IMG/VR virus record: IMGVR_UViG_3300021976_000047
Coordinates: 1-33,666 of that record
Strand: one strand, 5' to 3'
DNA from: a virus
DNA length: 33,666 nt
The notes under the pieces are model-generated. The model was not told where the DNA came from and ran no database searches. It was given only the letters and a program-made list of their open reading frames with translations. Shown in pieces: positions 1 to 5,075 of the stretch; position 1 is the stretch's first letter; each line of letters starts with the position of its first letter. A program made the translations under genes and the position numbers.

Positions 1-126
1 CCGCGTGCAGACCCTGGCTCGTCGACTCCTCGGCGTGAAGCCGATTCGAATCCCTGCGGAGACCCTCGCGGAGGTGAACACGTCGTGAGCGAGTACGAGC
101 CGTACGAAACGCCGTGGGGATGGCGT
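1..126. repeat. Terminal direct repeat, left copy (circular contig overlap)
   Basis: Bases 1-126 are identical to 33536-33661. The repeat begins inside the repA 3' end and runs into repB, so it sits within coding sequence and shows no end-like features. Its length is close to a common assembly k-mer, so it most likely marks a circular or circularly permuted molecule of about 33,535 bp, not a true phage terminal repeat. The five bases after the match differ between copies, which looks like a ragged contig end. Confidence 0.93.
2..88 (+). CDS. repA: RepA C-terminal end (duplicate of the 3' end of the gene at 32478)
   Basis: This is the last 28 codons and stop of the replication protein gene, present here only because the contig overlaps itself. 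The reading frame and bases are identical to 33537-33623. It is not a separate gene. Confidence 0.9.
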   Translation, partial: RVQTLARRLLGVKPIRIPAETLAEVNTS

Positions 127-363
127 CGGAAGAAGAACCCGTTGACTACGACCTCGGTTCAAAAGACTGCGGTGAAGGTTGCTGTCATCCACCGGATGGG
201 TAACAACGGCTGGAAGCCTCAGGAGATCGCCGACCTGCTGGACATCACTGAGGCGACGGTCATCCGCTGGTGGCACAACGACCACCCGTACGACGAGGAT
301 TGGTCCCAGGGGATGCGATACCTCTATCGGAAGTACATGGAGAAAATCGAGGAGAAGCTGTGA
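85..363 (+). CDS. repB: RepB-like helix-turn-helix replication/DNA-binding protein
   Basis: A 92-residue protein starting at a GTG that overlaps the repA stop (GTGA), so its translation is coupled to RepA. Residues about 43-62 form a clear helix-turn-helix (WKPQEIADLLDITEATVIRW). The N-terminus is basic and the C-terminus is a charged helix. In pAL5000-type plasmids of Rhodococcus, Mycobacterium and Brevibacterium, repA is followed by an overlapping small repB of similar size and fold whose product binds the origin. Position, size and fold match, so I infer the same role here. It could instead be a general regulator. The name rests on synteny, not on sequence identity that I could measure. 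Confidence 0.68.
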   Translation: MSEYEPYETPWGWRRKKNPLTTTSVQKTAVKVAVIHRMGNNGWKPQEIADLLDITEATVIRWWHNDHPYDEDWSQGMRYLYRKYMEKIEEKL

Positions 364-512
364 CCGATCGAGAACTGACCCCGGAGCAGGCTCGACTGCG
401 GGAAATGGCCGAGGAAGCCAAGGAGCGCCTCGCTGCTCCAGGGCGTACCGCGTTGGCTCGAATCGCTGAGCGGAACCGCGCCCGGCGTGAGCGTGGGGAC
501 ATCGTCTCGTGA
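360..512 (+). CDS. Small charged helical protein, unknown function
   Basis: A 50-residue protein starting at GTG 360, which overlaps the preceding stop (GTGA). The next gene starts inside its own stop, so it sits in a tightly coupled string. The sequence is almost entirely charged and helix-forming (Glu, Arg and Ala rich; ELTPEQARLREMAEEAKERL), with a basic C-terminus (RNRARRERG). An upstream ATG in this frame at 270 would overlap repB by about 90 bases and has no ribosome binding site, so it was rejected. I do not recognise a family. A role with RepA/RepB is possible from position only. Confidence 0.62.
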   Translation: MTDRELTPEQARLREMAEEAKERLAAPGRTALARIAERNRARRERGDIVS

Positions 513-727
513 CCACCGAGAGATTCACCAACACCCAGCTGATCCAGATCCTCCGGCTGACCATGGACCGGCGACCGCTGAGCTACATCACTCAGGAGAC
601 CGGGCTCACCACCGCAGAGGTGCGCCACGCTCAGGTAGTCGTGCGGAAGATGATGGCCAACGGACTCTCAAAAGATTCAGCCCAACTTGTGACGCAGACA
701 CTTGACACAGACCCAGCTGAAGTGTGA
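509..727 (+). CDS. Small helix-turn-helix-like protein
   Basis: A 72-residue protein with a GTG start overlapping the previous stop. Residues about 8-45 look like a compact helix-turn-helix (ILRLTMDRRPLSYITQETGL, then TTAEVRHAQVVVRKM). The C-terminal tail is acidic. Its last codons overlap the promoter of the next gene (702-731), so expression of the two may interfere. Codons 54-57 read TCA AAA GAT TCA and carry a copy of the A-rich dispersed motif. Specific function unknown. Confidence 0.68.
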   Translation: MTTERFTNTQLIQILRLTMDRRPLSYITQETGLTTAEVRHAQVVVRKMMANGLSKDSAQLVTQTLDTDPAEV

Positions 728-731
728 CAAT
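702..731 (+). promoter_or_regulatory. Promoter for the leaderless regulator gene at 738
   Basis: A perfect -35 TTGACA at 702-707 and a -10-like GACAAT at 726-731 are separated by 18 bases. The -10 ends six bases before ATG 738, which puts the transcription start at or next to the start codon. That fits a leaderless mRNA, common in actinobacteria. There is no Shine-Dalgarno sequence ahead of 738. The -35 overlaps a GACACA operator half-site (704-709). Confidence 0.62.
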
Positions 732-745
732 GTGTCTATGACACA
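731..745. promoter_or_regulatory. Operator: TGTGTC-TAT-GACACA on the start codon
   Basis: A perfect 6-bp-arm inverted repeat (TGTGTC 731-736, GACACA 740-745) is centred on the ATG at 738. Half-sites GACAC lie upstream at 697 and 704 and GACACA downstream at 785. Binding here would block transcription initiation, which suggests autoregulation by the encoded protein or control by another phage repressor. Confidence 0.65.
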
Positions 746-1280
746 GAACGCGGAGCAGAAGGCCAAGAGTGTGTTGGCCAAGCTGACACAACACACCAGC
801 CCCGAGACCTACGCCAAGGACCTGGGAATCTCAGTCGGATCTATTAGGACCACCGTCCGCCGCGCAGCCACCCACCTCGGTGTCGAGGTTCCGAAGCTCC
901 CCTGGTCACCCTTCGCGTCTCCTCGGTCCACCGCAGCGGTCCAGGACGGGGTCTCCGAGGACACGTTCAAAAGATTCGCCACCGCGATGGTCACCCAGAT
1001 CAAGGACCTGAAGTCCCAGGTTGAATCCCTCCGCGCAGAGGTCGACACGCTGAAGGCAAACCCCGACCACCAGGACCCGGCAGCAACCGCTCCGGTCAGC
1101 GATCCGGTCCTGAAGAAGTTCGGACTCACCGCAGCCGGGTTCAAGCCCGCCACCTCCTACGCTCACCCGGACGCGGAGGTCGATCCCGACGATGAGGACG
1201 GCGAGTACCTCCCCTTGGACGGGGAACGACTGACCGATGAGCAGCTGGCCGAGCAGATGCTGCAGGACCTGCTGAAGTAG
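738..1280 (+). CDS. Candidate phage regulator: N-terminal helix-turn-helix, coiled coil, acidic tail
   Basis: A 180-residue protein. Residues about 19-48 look like a helix-turn-helix (TSPETYAKDLGISVGSIRTT). Residues about 85-112 form a coiled coil (IKDLKSQVESLRAEVDTLKA), which would support dimers. The C-terminus is strongly acidic (DAEVDPDDEDGEY). I chose ATG 738 over the in-frame ATG at 702, because 702 lies inside the -35 and because a promoter places the transcript start at 738. The operator centred on this ATG fits self-repression. This makes it my first candidate for the protein that reads the TGTGTC/GACACA sites, but that link is inference. It carries the A-rich motif at 966-978 using rare AAA and AGA codons. 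Confidence 0.72.
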   Translation: MTQNAEQKAKSVLAKLTQHTSPETYAKDLGISVGSIRTTVRRAATHLGVEVPKLPWSPFASPRSTAAVQDGVSEDTFKRFATAMVTQIKDLKSQVESLRAEVDTLKANPDHQDPAATAPVSDPVLKKFGLTAAGFKPATSYAHPDAEVDPDDEDGEYLPLDGERLTDEQLAEQMLQDLLK

Positions 1281-1342
1281 CCCAGAAACGTCACCGCGAT
1301 GGTCCACACTGGATCTGTCACCCCAACAAGGAGGATCGCCTC

Positions 1343-1552
1343 ATGAGCGACGACACCCGCCCCGCAGAGGGCACCCCGGAGAAGACCGACCAGGAGTTCA
1401 CCCCCGAACTCCAGGACGCGGTCGGAGACGGGAAGAAGGAACAGCCGGGCGCTGACGGCGCTCCGTTGAACGAGGACTACGACCACAACCCGGAGCAGGG
1501 TGAGGACGACCCCGACGAAGATCCGGGACAGATCCCCGGTCGCGGGGAGTGA
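1343..1552 (+). CDS. Small acidic Pro/Asp/Glu-rich protein, unknown function
   Basis: A 69-residue protein with a strong ribosome binding site (AAGGAGG at 1329-1335). The composition is low-complexity and very acidic (NPEQGEDDPDEDPGQIPG), probably disordered, with no recognisable domain. It ends eight bases before the endolysin start, and its 3' end carries the endolysin ribosome binding site, so the two are probably co-transcribed. Confidence 0.7.
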   Translation: MSDDTRPAEGTPEKTDQEFTPELQDAVGDGKKEQPGADGAPLNEDYDHNPEQGEDDPDEDPGQIPGRGE

Positions 1553-1559
1553 CTCGACG

Positions 1560-2279
1560 ATGAGCAAAGCGTCAGCGTTGAAGACCCTGGGGTCGGTGAA
1601 GTCGGCCACCCGGAGCAAGGCCGACGAGGTCTGGGACTACCTGCACGGCAAGGGGTACGACCTGACGCGTCTCTGGGGGATGGGTTCGTCCGGTAGCGAG
1701 CACCCGACCGGCCGCGCGATCGACTTCATGATCACCGGTAAGGGGCTCGGCCAGAAGGCCGGAGATCTCCTCGCCGCGTATCTCTGGGCCAACCGCAAGC
1801 GGCTCCAGATCAAGTGGCTGATCTGGGACCGGCACATCCGCTCCACCTCGCCCGGCAAGTCCGGTAACTGGGAGCCCTACAGCGGTGCCTCCACGCACGA
1901 GGATCACGTCCACGCGTTCTTCGGTGAGGGCTCTTACGTCAAGCCTCCGACCAGCGGCGGTGGGTCCGGCTCGGCCAAGCCCAAGGTCTCCCTGAAGGCC
2001 GTCACGGCCGCAGCCAAGGCCGATCCTCGCCGTCCGCAGGGTGGAACCACCTCCGGTGCGTCCGACGACGTGAAGCTGGTCGAGAAGGCGTTGGTCAAGC
2101 TGAAGCTGATGAACTCGCGGTACGCGGGAGATGGCTCCTTCGGCACGATCACCCTCAAGGCGTACGCATCCTGGCAGCGACGGTGCGGCTTCTCCGCCAA
2201 GGACGCGGACGGTCTGCCGGGTGAGGCCTCCCTCAAGAAGCTCGGCTCGGAGTCGGGATTGTTCACCGTCACCAGCTGA
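1560..2279 (+). CDS. Endolysin: M15-like peptidase plus C-terminal peptidoglycan-binding-like domain
   Basis: A 239-residue cell-wall hydrolase expected to cut peptide cross-links at the end of infection. The N-terminal domain (about 1-125) has metal-ligand motifs of the M15/VanY-like group: SEHPTGRAIDFM (H48, D55) and HEDHVHAFF (H116 or H118). A Gly/Ser linker (131-140) leads to a C-terminal segment (about 165-230) resembling a peptidoglycan-binding repeat (DDVKLVEKALVKLKL; GDGSFGTITLKAYASWQ). ATG 1560 follows GGGGAG at 1544-1549. An upstream in-frame start at 1500 overlaps the preceding gene and lacks the domain's natural start. There is no signal peptide, so it needs a holin. The likely holins lie about 25 kb away. 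Confidence 0.86.
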   Translation: MSKASALKTLGSVKSATRSKADEVWDYLHGKGYDLTRLWGMGSSGSEHPTGRAIDFMITGKGLGQKAGDLLAAYLWANRKRLQIKWLIWDRHIRSTSPGKSGNWEPYSGASTHEDHVHAFFGEGSYVKPPTSGGGSGSAKPKVSLKAVTAAAKADPRRPQGGTTSGASDDVKLVEKALVKLKLMNSRYAGDGSFGTITLKAYASWQRRCGFSAKDADGLPGEASLKKLGSESGLFTVTS

Positions 2280-2304
2280 ATCCACCCATAAGATCCAACA
2301 GAGG

Positions 2305-2331
2305 CCCCTGGGATTTCGACCCTCCCAGGGG
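2305..2331 (+). terminator. Rho-independent-type terminator after the endolysin
   Basis: A perfect 9-bp stem (CCCCTGGGA 2305-2313, TCCCAGGGG 2323-2331) has a 9-base loop and is followed by TTTCCTCTT. It lies 26 bases after the endolysin stop and before the next promoter, so it separates two transcription units. Confidence 0.8.
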
Positions 2332-2338
2332 TTTCCTC

Positions 2339-2368
2339 TTGTGTCAGACACCCCTGAACTGTTAAACT
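2339..2368 (+). promoter_or_regulatory. Operator-overlapped promoter for a leaderless gene
   Basis: A -35-like TTGTGT (2339-2344) and a -10 TAAACT (2363-2368) are 18 bases apart. The -10 ends six bases before ATG 2375, and there is no Shine-Dalgarno sequence, so the transcript is probably leaderless. The -35 is covered by an inverted repeat TGTGTC-A-GACAC (2340-2351), the same operator family as at 731 and 32142. Confidence 0.62.
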
Positions 2369-2374
2369 ATCCCC

Positions 2375-2683
2375 ATGAACGACACCACCGAGGAGAACAC
2401 CCAGGAAGTCACTGGTGTGCCCGGTGTCGCCCCCCTCTCCGCAGTGAAGGCCCGGCAGAAGCTGGGTAAGGACCGCCGCGCCCAGGTTCATCTCCTCCTG
2501 CAGGACCGGTCCCTCGCCGCAGCAGAGGTCGCCTTCGTTCTGGGGATCACCCTCCCGGCTGCGCATCAGCTCATCTACCGAACGCGGAAGTTCTACGGAA
2601 TGAGTCCCCGCGCTGAGTCCACCACCGACGATGTCGGGTACGTGCCGGATGCTCTAAAAGATCAGATCGAAGGGACATCGTGA
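2375..2683 (+). CDS. Small DNA-binding-like (helix-turn-helix) protein
   Basis: A 102-residue protein, probably translated from a leaderless mRNA. Residues about 38-78 look like a helix-turn-helix of the sigma-region-4 type (RRAQVHLLLQDRSLAAAEVA, then LGITLPAAHQLIYRTRKFYG). The N-terminal 25 residues are acidic and probably disordered. It is the first gene of an operon of overlapping small genes (2375-3929) behind an operator-controlled promoter. It could be a late-gene activator or a second repressor, a guess from context. Near its end CTA AAA GAT CAG carries the A-rich dispersed motif. Confidence 0.7.
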   Translation: MNDTTEENTQEVTGVPGVAPLSAVKARQKLGKDRRAQVHLLLQDRSLAAAEVAFVLGITLPAAHQLIYRTRKFYGMSPRAESTTDDVGYVPDALKDQIEGTS

Positions 2684-3081
2684 TGACTGACACCGAACCG
2701 CAGGTCGAGTACTCCGAGAGGTACCTCTCCCAGATCGCCTACTCCAACTACCTGGTCCAGGCCCTGGGGAAGAAGTACGGGTCCGAGACCGACAGCGAGA
2801 TGATCAAGTCCAACCTCGGCCAGTTCGCCACCGAGCACAACCTCAAGCCCGAGCAGGCCGTCCTCGCCTACGTCTACGCGACCCACCTGCTGCACGAGCC
2901 GAAGTACCTCACCCTCCCTGGCCCGTTCCAGATTCAGGTCACTGTTCTCGCTCGACGGCTCACCCAGAAGGCGAACCAGGACCACCAGATCGCCAAGATC
3001 CTGGAGATCATGACCCTGTTCGCCCTGGTCAACCTCCCGCAGGAGTACTTCCCGCAGATCAATCCCGAGGACGATGTCTGA
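2683..3081 (+). CDS. Hypothetical helical protein
   Basis: A 132-residue protein. ATG 2683 overlaps the previous stop (TGATG) and lies seven bases after GAAGGGA; a GTG three bases earlier is the alternative start. The sequence is mostly helical, with a Leu/Ala-rich middle (KPEQAVLAYVYATHLLHEPK) and a hydrophobic helix near the C-terminus (IAKILEIMTLFALVNLPQEY), but no clear transmembrane or catalytic motif. I do not recognise the family. The leader CAGATCGAAGGGACA matches the leaders of three leftward genes. Confidence 0.66.
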   Translation: MTDTEPQVEYSERYLSQIAYSNYLVQALGKKYGSETDSEMIKSNLGQFATEHNLKPEQAVLAYVYATHLLHEPKYLTLPGPFQIQVTVLARRLTQKANQDHQIAKILEIMTLFALVNLPQEYFPQINPEDDV

Positions 3082-3251
3082 TGCCCGACATCCGCAGGAC
3101 GATCTACATCGAAGACGAGACCTGGGACCAACTGGACAAGGTGGCCCTCCGGCGACGGGTCTCCCCCTACGCAGTGATTCAGGCTCTGATCGAGGGATGG
3201 ATCAAGGCCAACGCTGACAAGCCGTGGCCCCGCCAGATGGATGACAACTGA
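3081..3251 (+). CDS. Ribbon-helix-helix DNA-binding protein
   Basis: A 56-residue protein whose ATG overlaps the previous stop and whose stop overlaps the next ATG. Residues 5-45 fit the Arc/CopG ribbon-helix-helix pattern: a short basic beta strand (RRTIYIEDETWDQLDKVALR), then helix-turn-helix (RRVSPYAVIQALIEGWIKAN). Such dimers act as repressors, plasmid copy-number regulators (CopG) or centromere-binding partition proteins. In a replicon with RepA but no visible ParA, a copy-control or regulatory role is plausible, but unproven. Confidence 0.72.
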   Translation: MPDIRRTIYIEDETWDQLDKVALRRRVSPYAVIQALIEGWIKANADKPWPRQMDDN

Positions 3252-3469
3252 TGTCGGTCGCACCAGAGTCCACGAGGTTCGTCAACTGCAAGAAGTGCGA
3301 CTTCTTCCGTCGAGGCTTCGACCGACGACCCGAGAATCCCTGCACCGAGGGAGACCACGACCTGGAGCTGGTCATGTACACGATCATGTTCCAGATCTCG
3401 ATCGATGACGCCAACGTCGAAGCGATCCGCCTGAAGGACCAGTACGAGGCGGAGAGGAGCATCCGATGA
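3251..3469 (+). CDS. Small Cys-containing (zinc-ribbon-like) protein
   Basis: A 72-residue protein whose ATG overlaps the preceding stop. It has CKKC near residues 13-16 and a further Cys and His (NPCTEGDHDLEL), a pattern that could bind one zinc. The C-terminal half is helical and acidic. It is the first of three consecutive small Cys/His-rich genes joined by overlaps. No family recognised. Confidence 0.66.
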   Translation: MSVAPESTRFVNCKKCDFFRRGFDRRPENPCTEGDHDLELVMYTIMFQISIDDANVEAIRLKDQYEAERSIR

Positions 3470-3696
3470 GCACCTCGGTCGAGCCGGACATGTGGCCGCA
3501 GTACCGACCGCACCCTGTTCAGGTGGCGTGTGTCTTCCCCGGATGTGACCAGACCGGCGACCGGCACGTCCACTCGTTCTGGTCGGTCGACCCCACCTGC
3601 GACGACTGCACCTGGATCGACATCCACTCCTACACCCAGGCTGAGCCAGTCCTCCGGCAGCTCGACACGCCCTGCCTCAAGCACAGAGCCCACTGA
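3466..3696 (+). CDS. Small Cys/His-rich protein, possible zinc binder
   Basis: A 76-residue protein whose ATGA overlaps the end of the preceding gene. It has two Cys-containing halves: CVFPGCDQTGDRHVH and CDDC, plus a late CLKHRAH. The spacing could bind one or two zinc ions and resembles small actinophage Cys-rich proteins of unknown role. It overlaps the next gene by one base. Function unknown. Confidence 0.64.
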   Translation: MSTSVEPDMWPQYRPHPVQVACVFPGCDQTGDRHVHSFWSVDPTCDDCTWIDIHSYTQAEPVLRQLDTPCLKHRAH

Positions 3697-3929
3697 TGAC
3701 CGCCTTAAAAGATCGGCTAGAATCCCTCGTCCAGGAGTGGGACCACACCGAGTTCAAGCGCACCGACGAGGAGCACGAGTGGGTCTGCACCCACTGCCGA
3801 CGTTTCACCTTCGGCAAAGCCCGATGGCCCTGCGCCTCCCAGCGCTACTCCGACAAGCTCCTCCTCACCATCGACCCAGCCCTCTGGACCCCACTCTCGA
3901 AAGATCAGAACGAGATGGACGACAACTGA
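3696..3929 (+). CDS. Small CxxC protein, last gene of the early operon
   Basis: A 77-residue protein. Residues about 27-47 carry CTHC and a later Cys (RWPCASQRY), which suggests a treble-clef-like zinc site. Its second to fifth codons read ACC GCC TTA AAA; TTA is very rare in this genome and is part of an A-rich motif copy (3704-3715). A variant copy (TCGAAAGATCAG) lies near its end. It finishes just before the late control region. Confidence 0.62.
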   Translation: MTALKDRLESLVQEWDHTEFKRTDEEHEWVCTHCRRFTFGKARWPCASQRYSDKLLLTIDPALWTPLSKDQNEMDDN

Positions 3930-3951
3930 TCAGGTAGATGGACTGATCGGT

Positions 3952-3979
3952 TATCCTGTGTGTCAACAACAGACACACA
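3952..3979 (+). promoter_or_regulatory. Late control promoter-like -10 with operator (8-bp arms)
   Basis: A -10-like TATCCT (3952-3957) runs into TGTGTGTC (3957-3964), AACAACA and GACACACA (3972-3979), an inverted repeat with perfect 8-bp arms. The predicted start of transcription falls inside the operator, so binding would shut off the operon starting with terS. No good -35 is visible, so the promoter may need an activator. A similar TTATCCT precedes the scaffold gene at 8110-8116. Confidence 0.6.
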
Positions 3980-3989
3980 GCCACAAGCG

Positions 3990-4040
3990 GAGGAGGTTCA
4001 CATGGTCACACCAGGCCAGCGGTCGGATGTGAACCTCCTC
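3990..4040 (+). promoter_or_regulatory. 14-bp perfect hairpin hiding the ribosome binding site ahead of terS
   Basis: The arms GAGGAGGTTCACAT (3990-4003) and ATGTGAACCTCCTC (4027-4040) are perfectly complementary, with a 23-base loop. The left arm contains AGGAGG (3991-3996) and the first two bases of ATG 4002, so in RNA it would block initiation of the leader peptide. As DNA it could be a terminase recognition site, since it lies just ahead of terS. The repeat itself is certain; its role is inferred. Confidence 0.75.
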
Positions 4041-4082
4041 TTCCGCTCCTCTGAGGTTCAGGAACTGAGAGTTCCTCGATGA
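4002..4082 (+). CDS. 26-aa leader peptide coupled to terS
   Basis: A short reading frame with an ideal ribosome binding site (AGGAGG, five bases before ATG) encodes 26 residues beginning MVTPGQRSDVNLLF. Its stop overlaps the terS start (ATGA at 4079-4082). terS itself has only a weak GAGAG upstream, inside a small hairpin, so it may depend on translation of this peptide. The start lies inside the 14-bp hairpin, and the peptide spans the alternative pairings. This layout is typical of translational coupling or attenuation. Confidence 0.55.
   Translation: MVTPGQRSDVNLLFRSSEVQELRVPR
4030..4076 (+). promoter_or_regulatory. Alternative pairing segment and small hairpin before terS
   Basis: TGAACCTC (4030-4037, part of the right arm of the 14-bp hairpin) can also pair with GAGGTTCA at 4053-4060, a second copy of the left-arm sequence. 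The two pairings exclude each other. AGGAACT (4060-4066) and AGTTCCT (4070-4076) form a further 7-bp hairpin ending two bases before terS ATG. Seen as DNA, these are three copies of GAGGTTCA (3993, 4030 inverted, 4053). Confidence 0.55.
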
Positions 4083-4621
4083 CCACCAACGCGGTAGGGA
4101 CCTACCAGGGTCGAACCTCCAGAGACCGCCTCCGTGAAGGCGAGATGATCCTGCGGGACAAGAACGCCGGAGCCACCACCACCCAGCTGATGGACCGGTA
4201 CGGGATCTCCCAGGCCACGGTGTTCCGTCGGCTCAAGGAAGCTCTCGATGCCCGGCTAGCCATCACAGTCGATGAGTACCGCGAAGCCCAGGACGAGGTC
4301 CTGGACAACCTGATGGCCCGGCACGAGACCTCACTCCTCCAGCTCGACAGTCTCATCACCCAGGCCGCTGGACGAACCCCAACGGGCGGTGTCCACAGCG
4401 ACGAGACCTTGGAGCGGATTCAGAAGCTCATCCTCCAGAAGACCAAGGTCTATGACTCGATCCTGCAGGTGCAGAACCGCAGGGCCCGGCTCCACGGGAC
4501 CGACCGACCGCAGCAGGTCGATGTCACGGTGACCCAGACCGACCAGCGGGACCTCGAACTCCAGGAGCTGATCCGCGAAGCACGGGCCAAGGCCCAGCTC
4601 GGCCAGGAGGCGAAGGCATGA
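4079..4621 (+). CDS. terS: Terminase small subunit
   Basis: A 180-residue DNA-recognition subunit of the packaging motor. Residues about 15-55 hold a helix-turn-helix (MDRYGISQATVFRRLKEALD), followed by a long helical, coiled-coil-like oligomerisation region (about 60-150) and a charged C-terminus, the usual small-terminase plan. It lies 440 bases ahead of the large subunit with two small genes between. The ATG overlaps the leader peptide stop. The assignment rests on fold pattern and position, since small terminases diverge strongly. Confidence 0.78.
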   Translation: MTTNAVGTYQGRTSRDRLREGEMILRDKNAGATTTQLMDRYGISQATVFRRLKEALDARLAITVDEYREAQDEVLDNLMARHETSLLQLDSLITQAAGRTPTGGVHSDETLERIQKLILQKTKVYDSILQVQNRRARLHGTDRPQQVDVTVTQTDQRDLELQELIREARAKAQLGQEAKA

Positions 4622-4716
4622 CCCTCGATGACTTGATCCGAATTCTCCGCAGCATCGTCAAGCCCATCCTCGACACGAAGAAGCTCAAGAAGAGCGACTT
4701 CACCTTGGCGAACTGA
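4618..4716 (+). CDS. 32-aa basic peptide between terminase genes
   Basis: The ATG overlaps the terS stop (ATGA at 4618-4621), and the stop overlaps the next gene's ATG (TGATG at 4714-4718). It encodes 32 residues, an amphipathic helix rich in Lys (IRILRSIVKPILDTKKLKKS). Coupling on both sides and the absence of any gap support a real gene. Function unknown; position suggests a packaging accessory. Confidence 0.58.
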   Translation: MTLDDLIRILRSIVKPILDTKKLKKSDFTLAN

Positions 4717-5075
4717 TGACGGCGCTTGAGGTGGAGCCGACAGACCGTGCGAAGTCGATGGCGATGAACGCACTGCGGAGACTCTCCACCACCGAGGTCG
4801 AAGGACTGGGGATCGCCCTGGAGAAGCTGGCCGTGGTCGAGATGCACATGATCTCCTCCCTCCCCCAGCTCCGTGCCGCAGCCACCAAGGAGCGCGCCCT
4901 CCGCGCAGCCAAAGGGCTTCCTCCCGAAGGACCCTTCACCATGGCGACCCGAGAGATCTACCAGCTGATCCACGCGGTGACCGAGGCGATCGAGCAGACC
5001 AACCAGGCCACCATCACCGGCAAGGTCCCGCGCCGTAAGTCATCACGTCGAGGACCAGGCGATGCTGCCGCGTGA
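4716..5075 (+). CDS. Hypothetical protein between terS and terL
   Basis: A 119-residue protein that is mostly alpha-helical with an Ala-rich middle and ends in a basic tail (GKVPRRKSSRRGPGDAAA). It is coupled to the gene before it and overlaps terL by 14 bases. It carries no catalytic motif that I can see. The basic tail could contact DNA or the terminase. Family not recognised. Confidence 0.68.
   Translation: MTALEVEPTDRAKSMAMNALRRLSTTEVEGLGIALEKLAVVEMHMISSLPQLRAAATKERALRAAKGLPPEGPFTMATREIYQLIHAVTEAIEQTNQATITGKVPRRKSSRRGPGDAAA

Noticed and set aside
43-54. Possible attachment site (tRNA T-arm-like GATTCGAATCCC)
   Set aside because: It resembles a tRNA T-loop used as att in many actinophages, but there is no integrase and it encodes the conserved end of RepA (PIRIPAETL). 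Worth remembering only if an integrase is ever found.
1-126. True phage terminal direct repeat
   Set aside because: The repeat lies in repA/repB coding sequence, is near an assembly k-mer in length and has ragged outer bases; circular overlap explains it better.
1299-1346. 15-codon frame ending in ATGA overlap with the 1343 gene
   Set aside because: No ribosome binding site, and the 1343 gene has its own strong AAGGAGG, so coupling is unnecessary.
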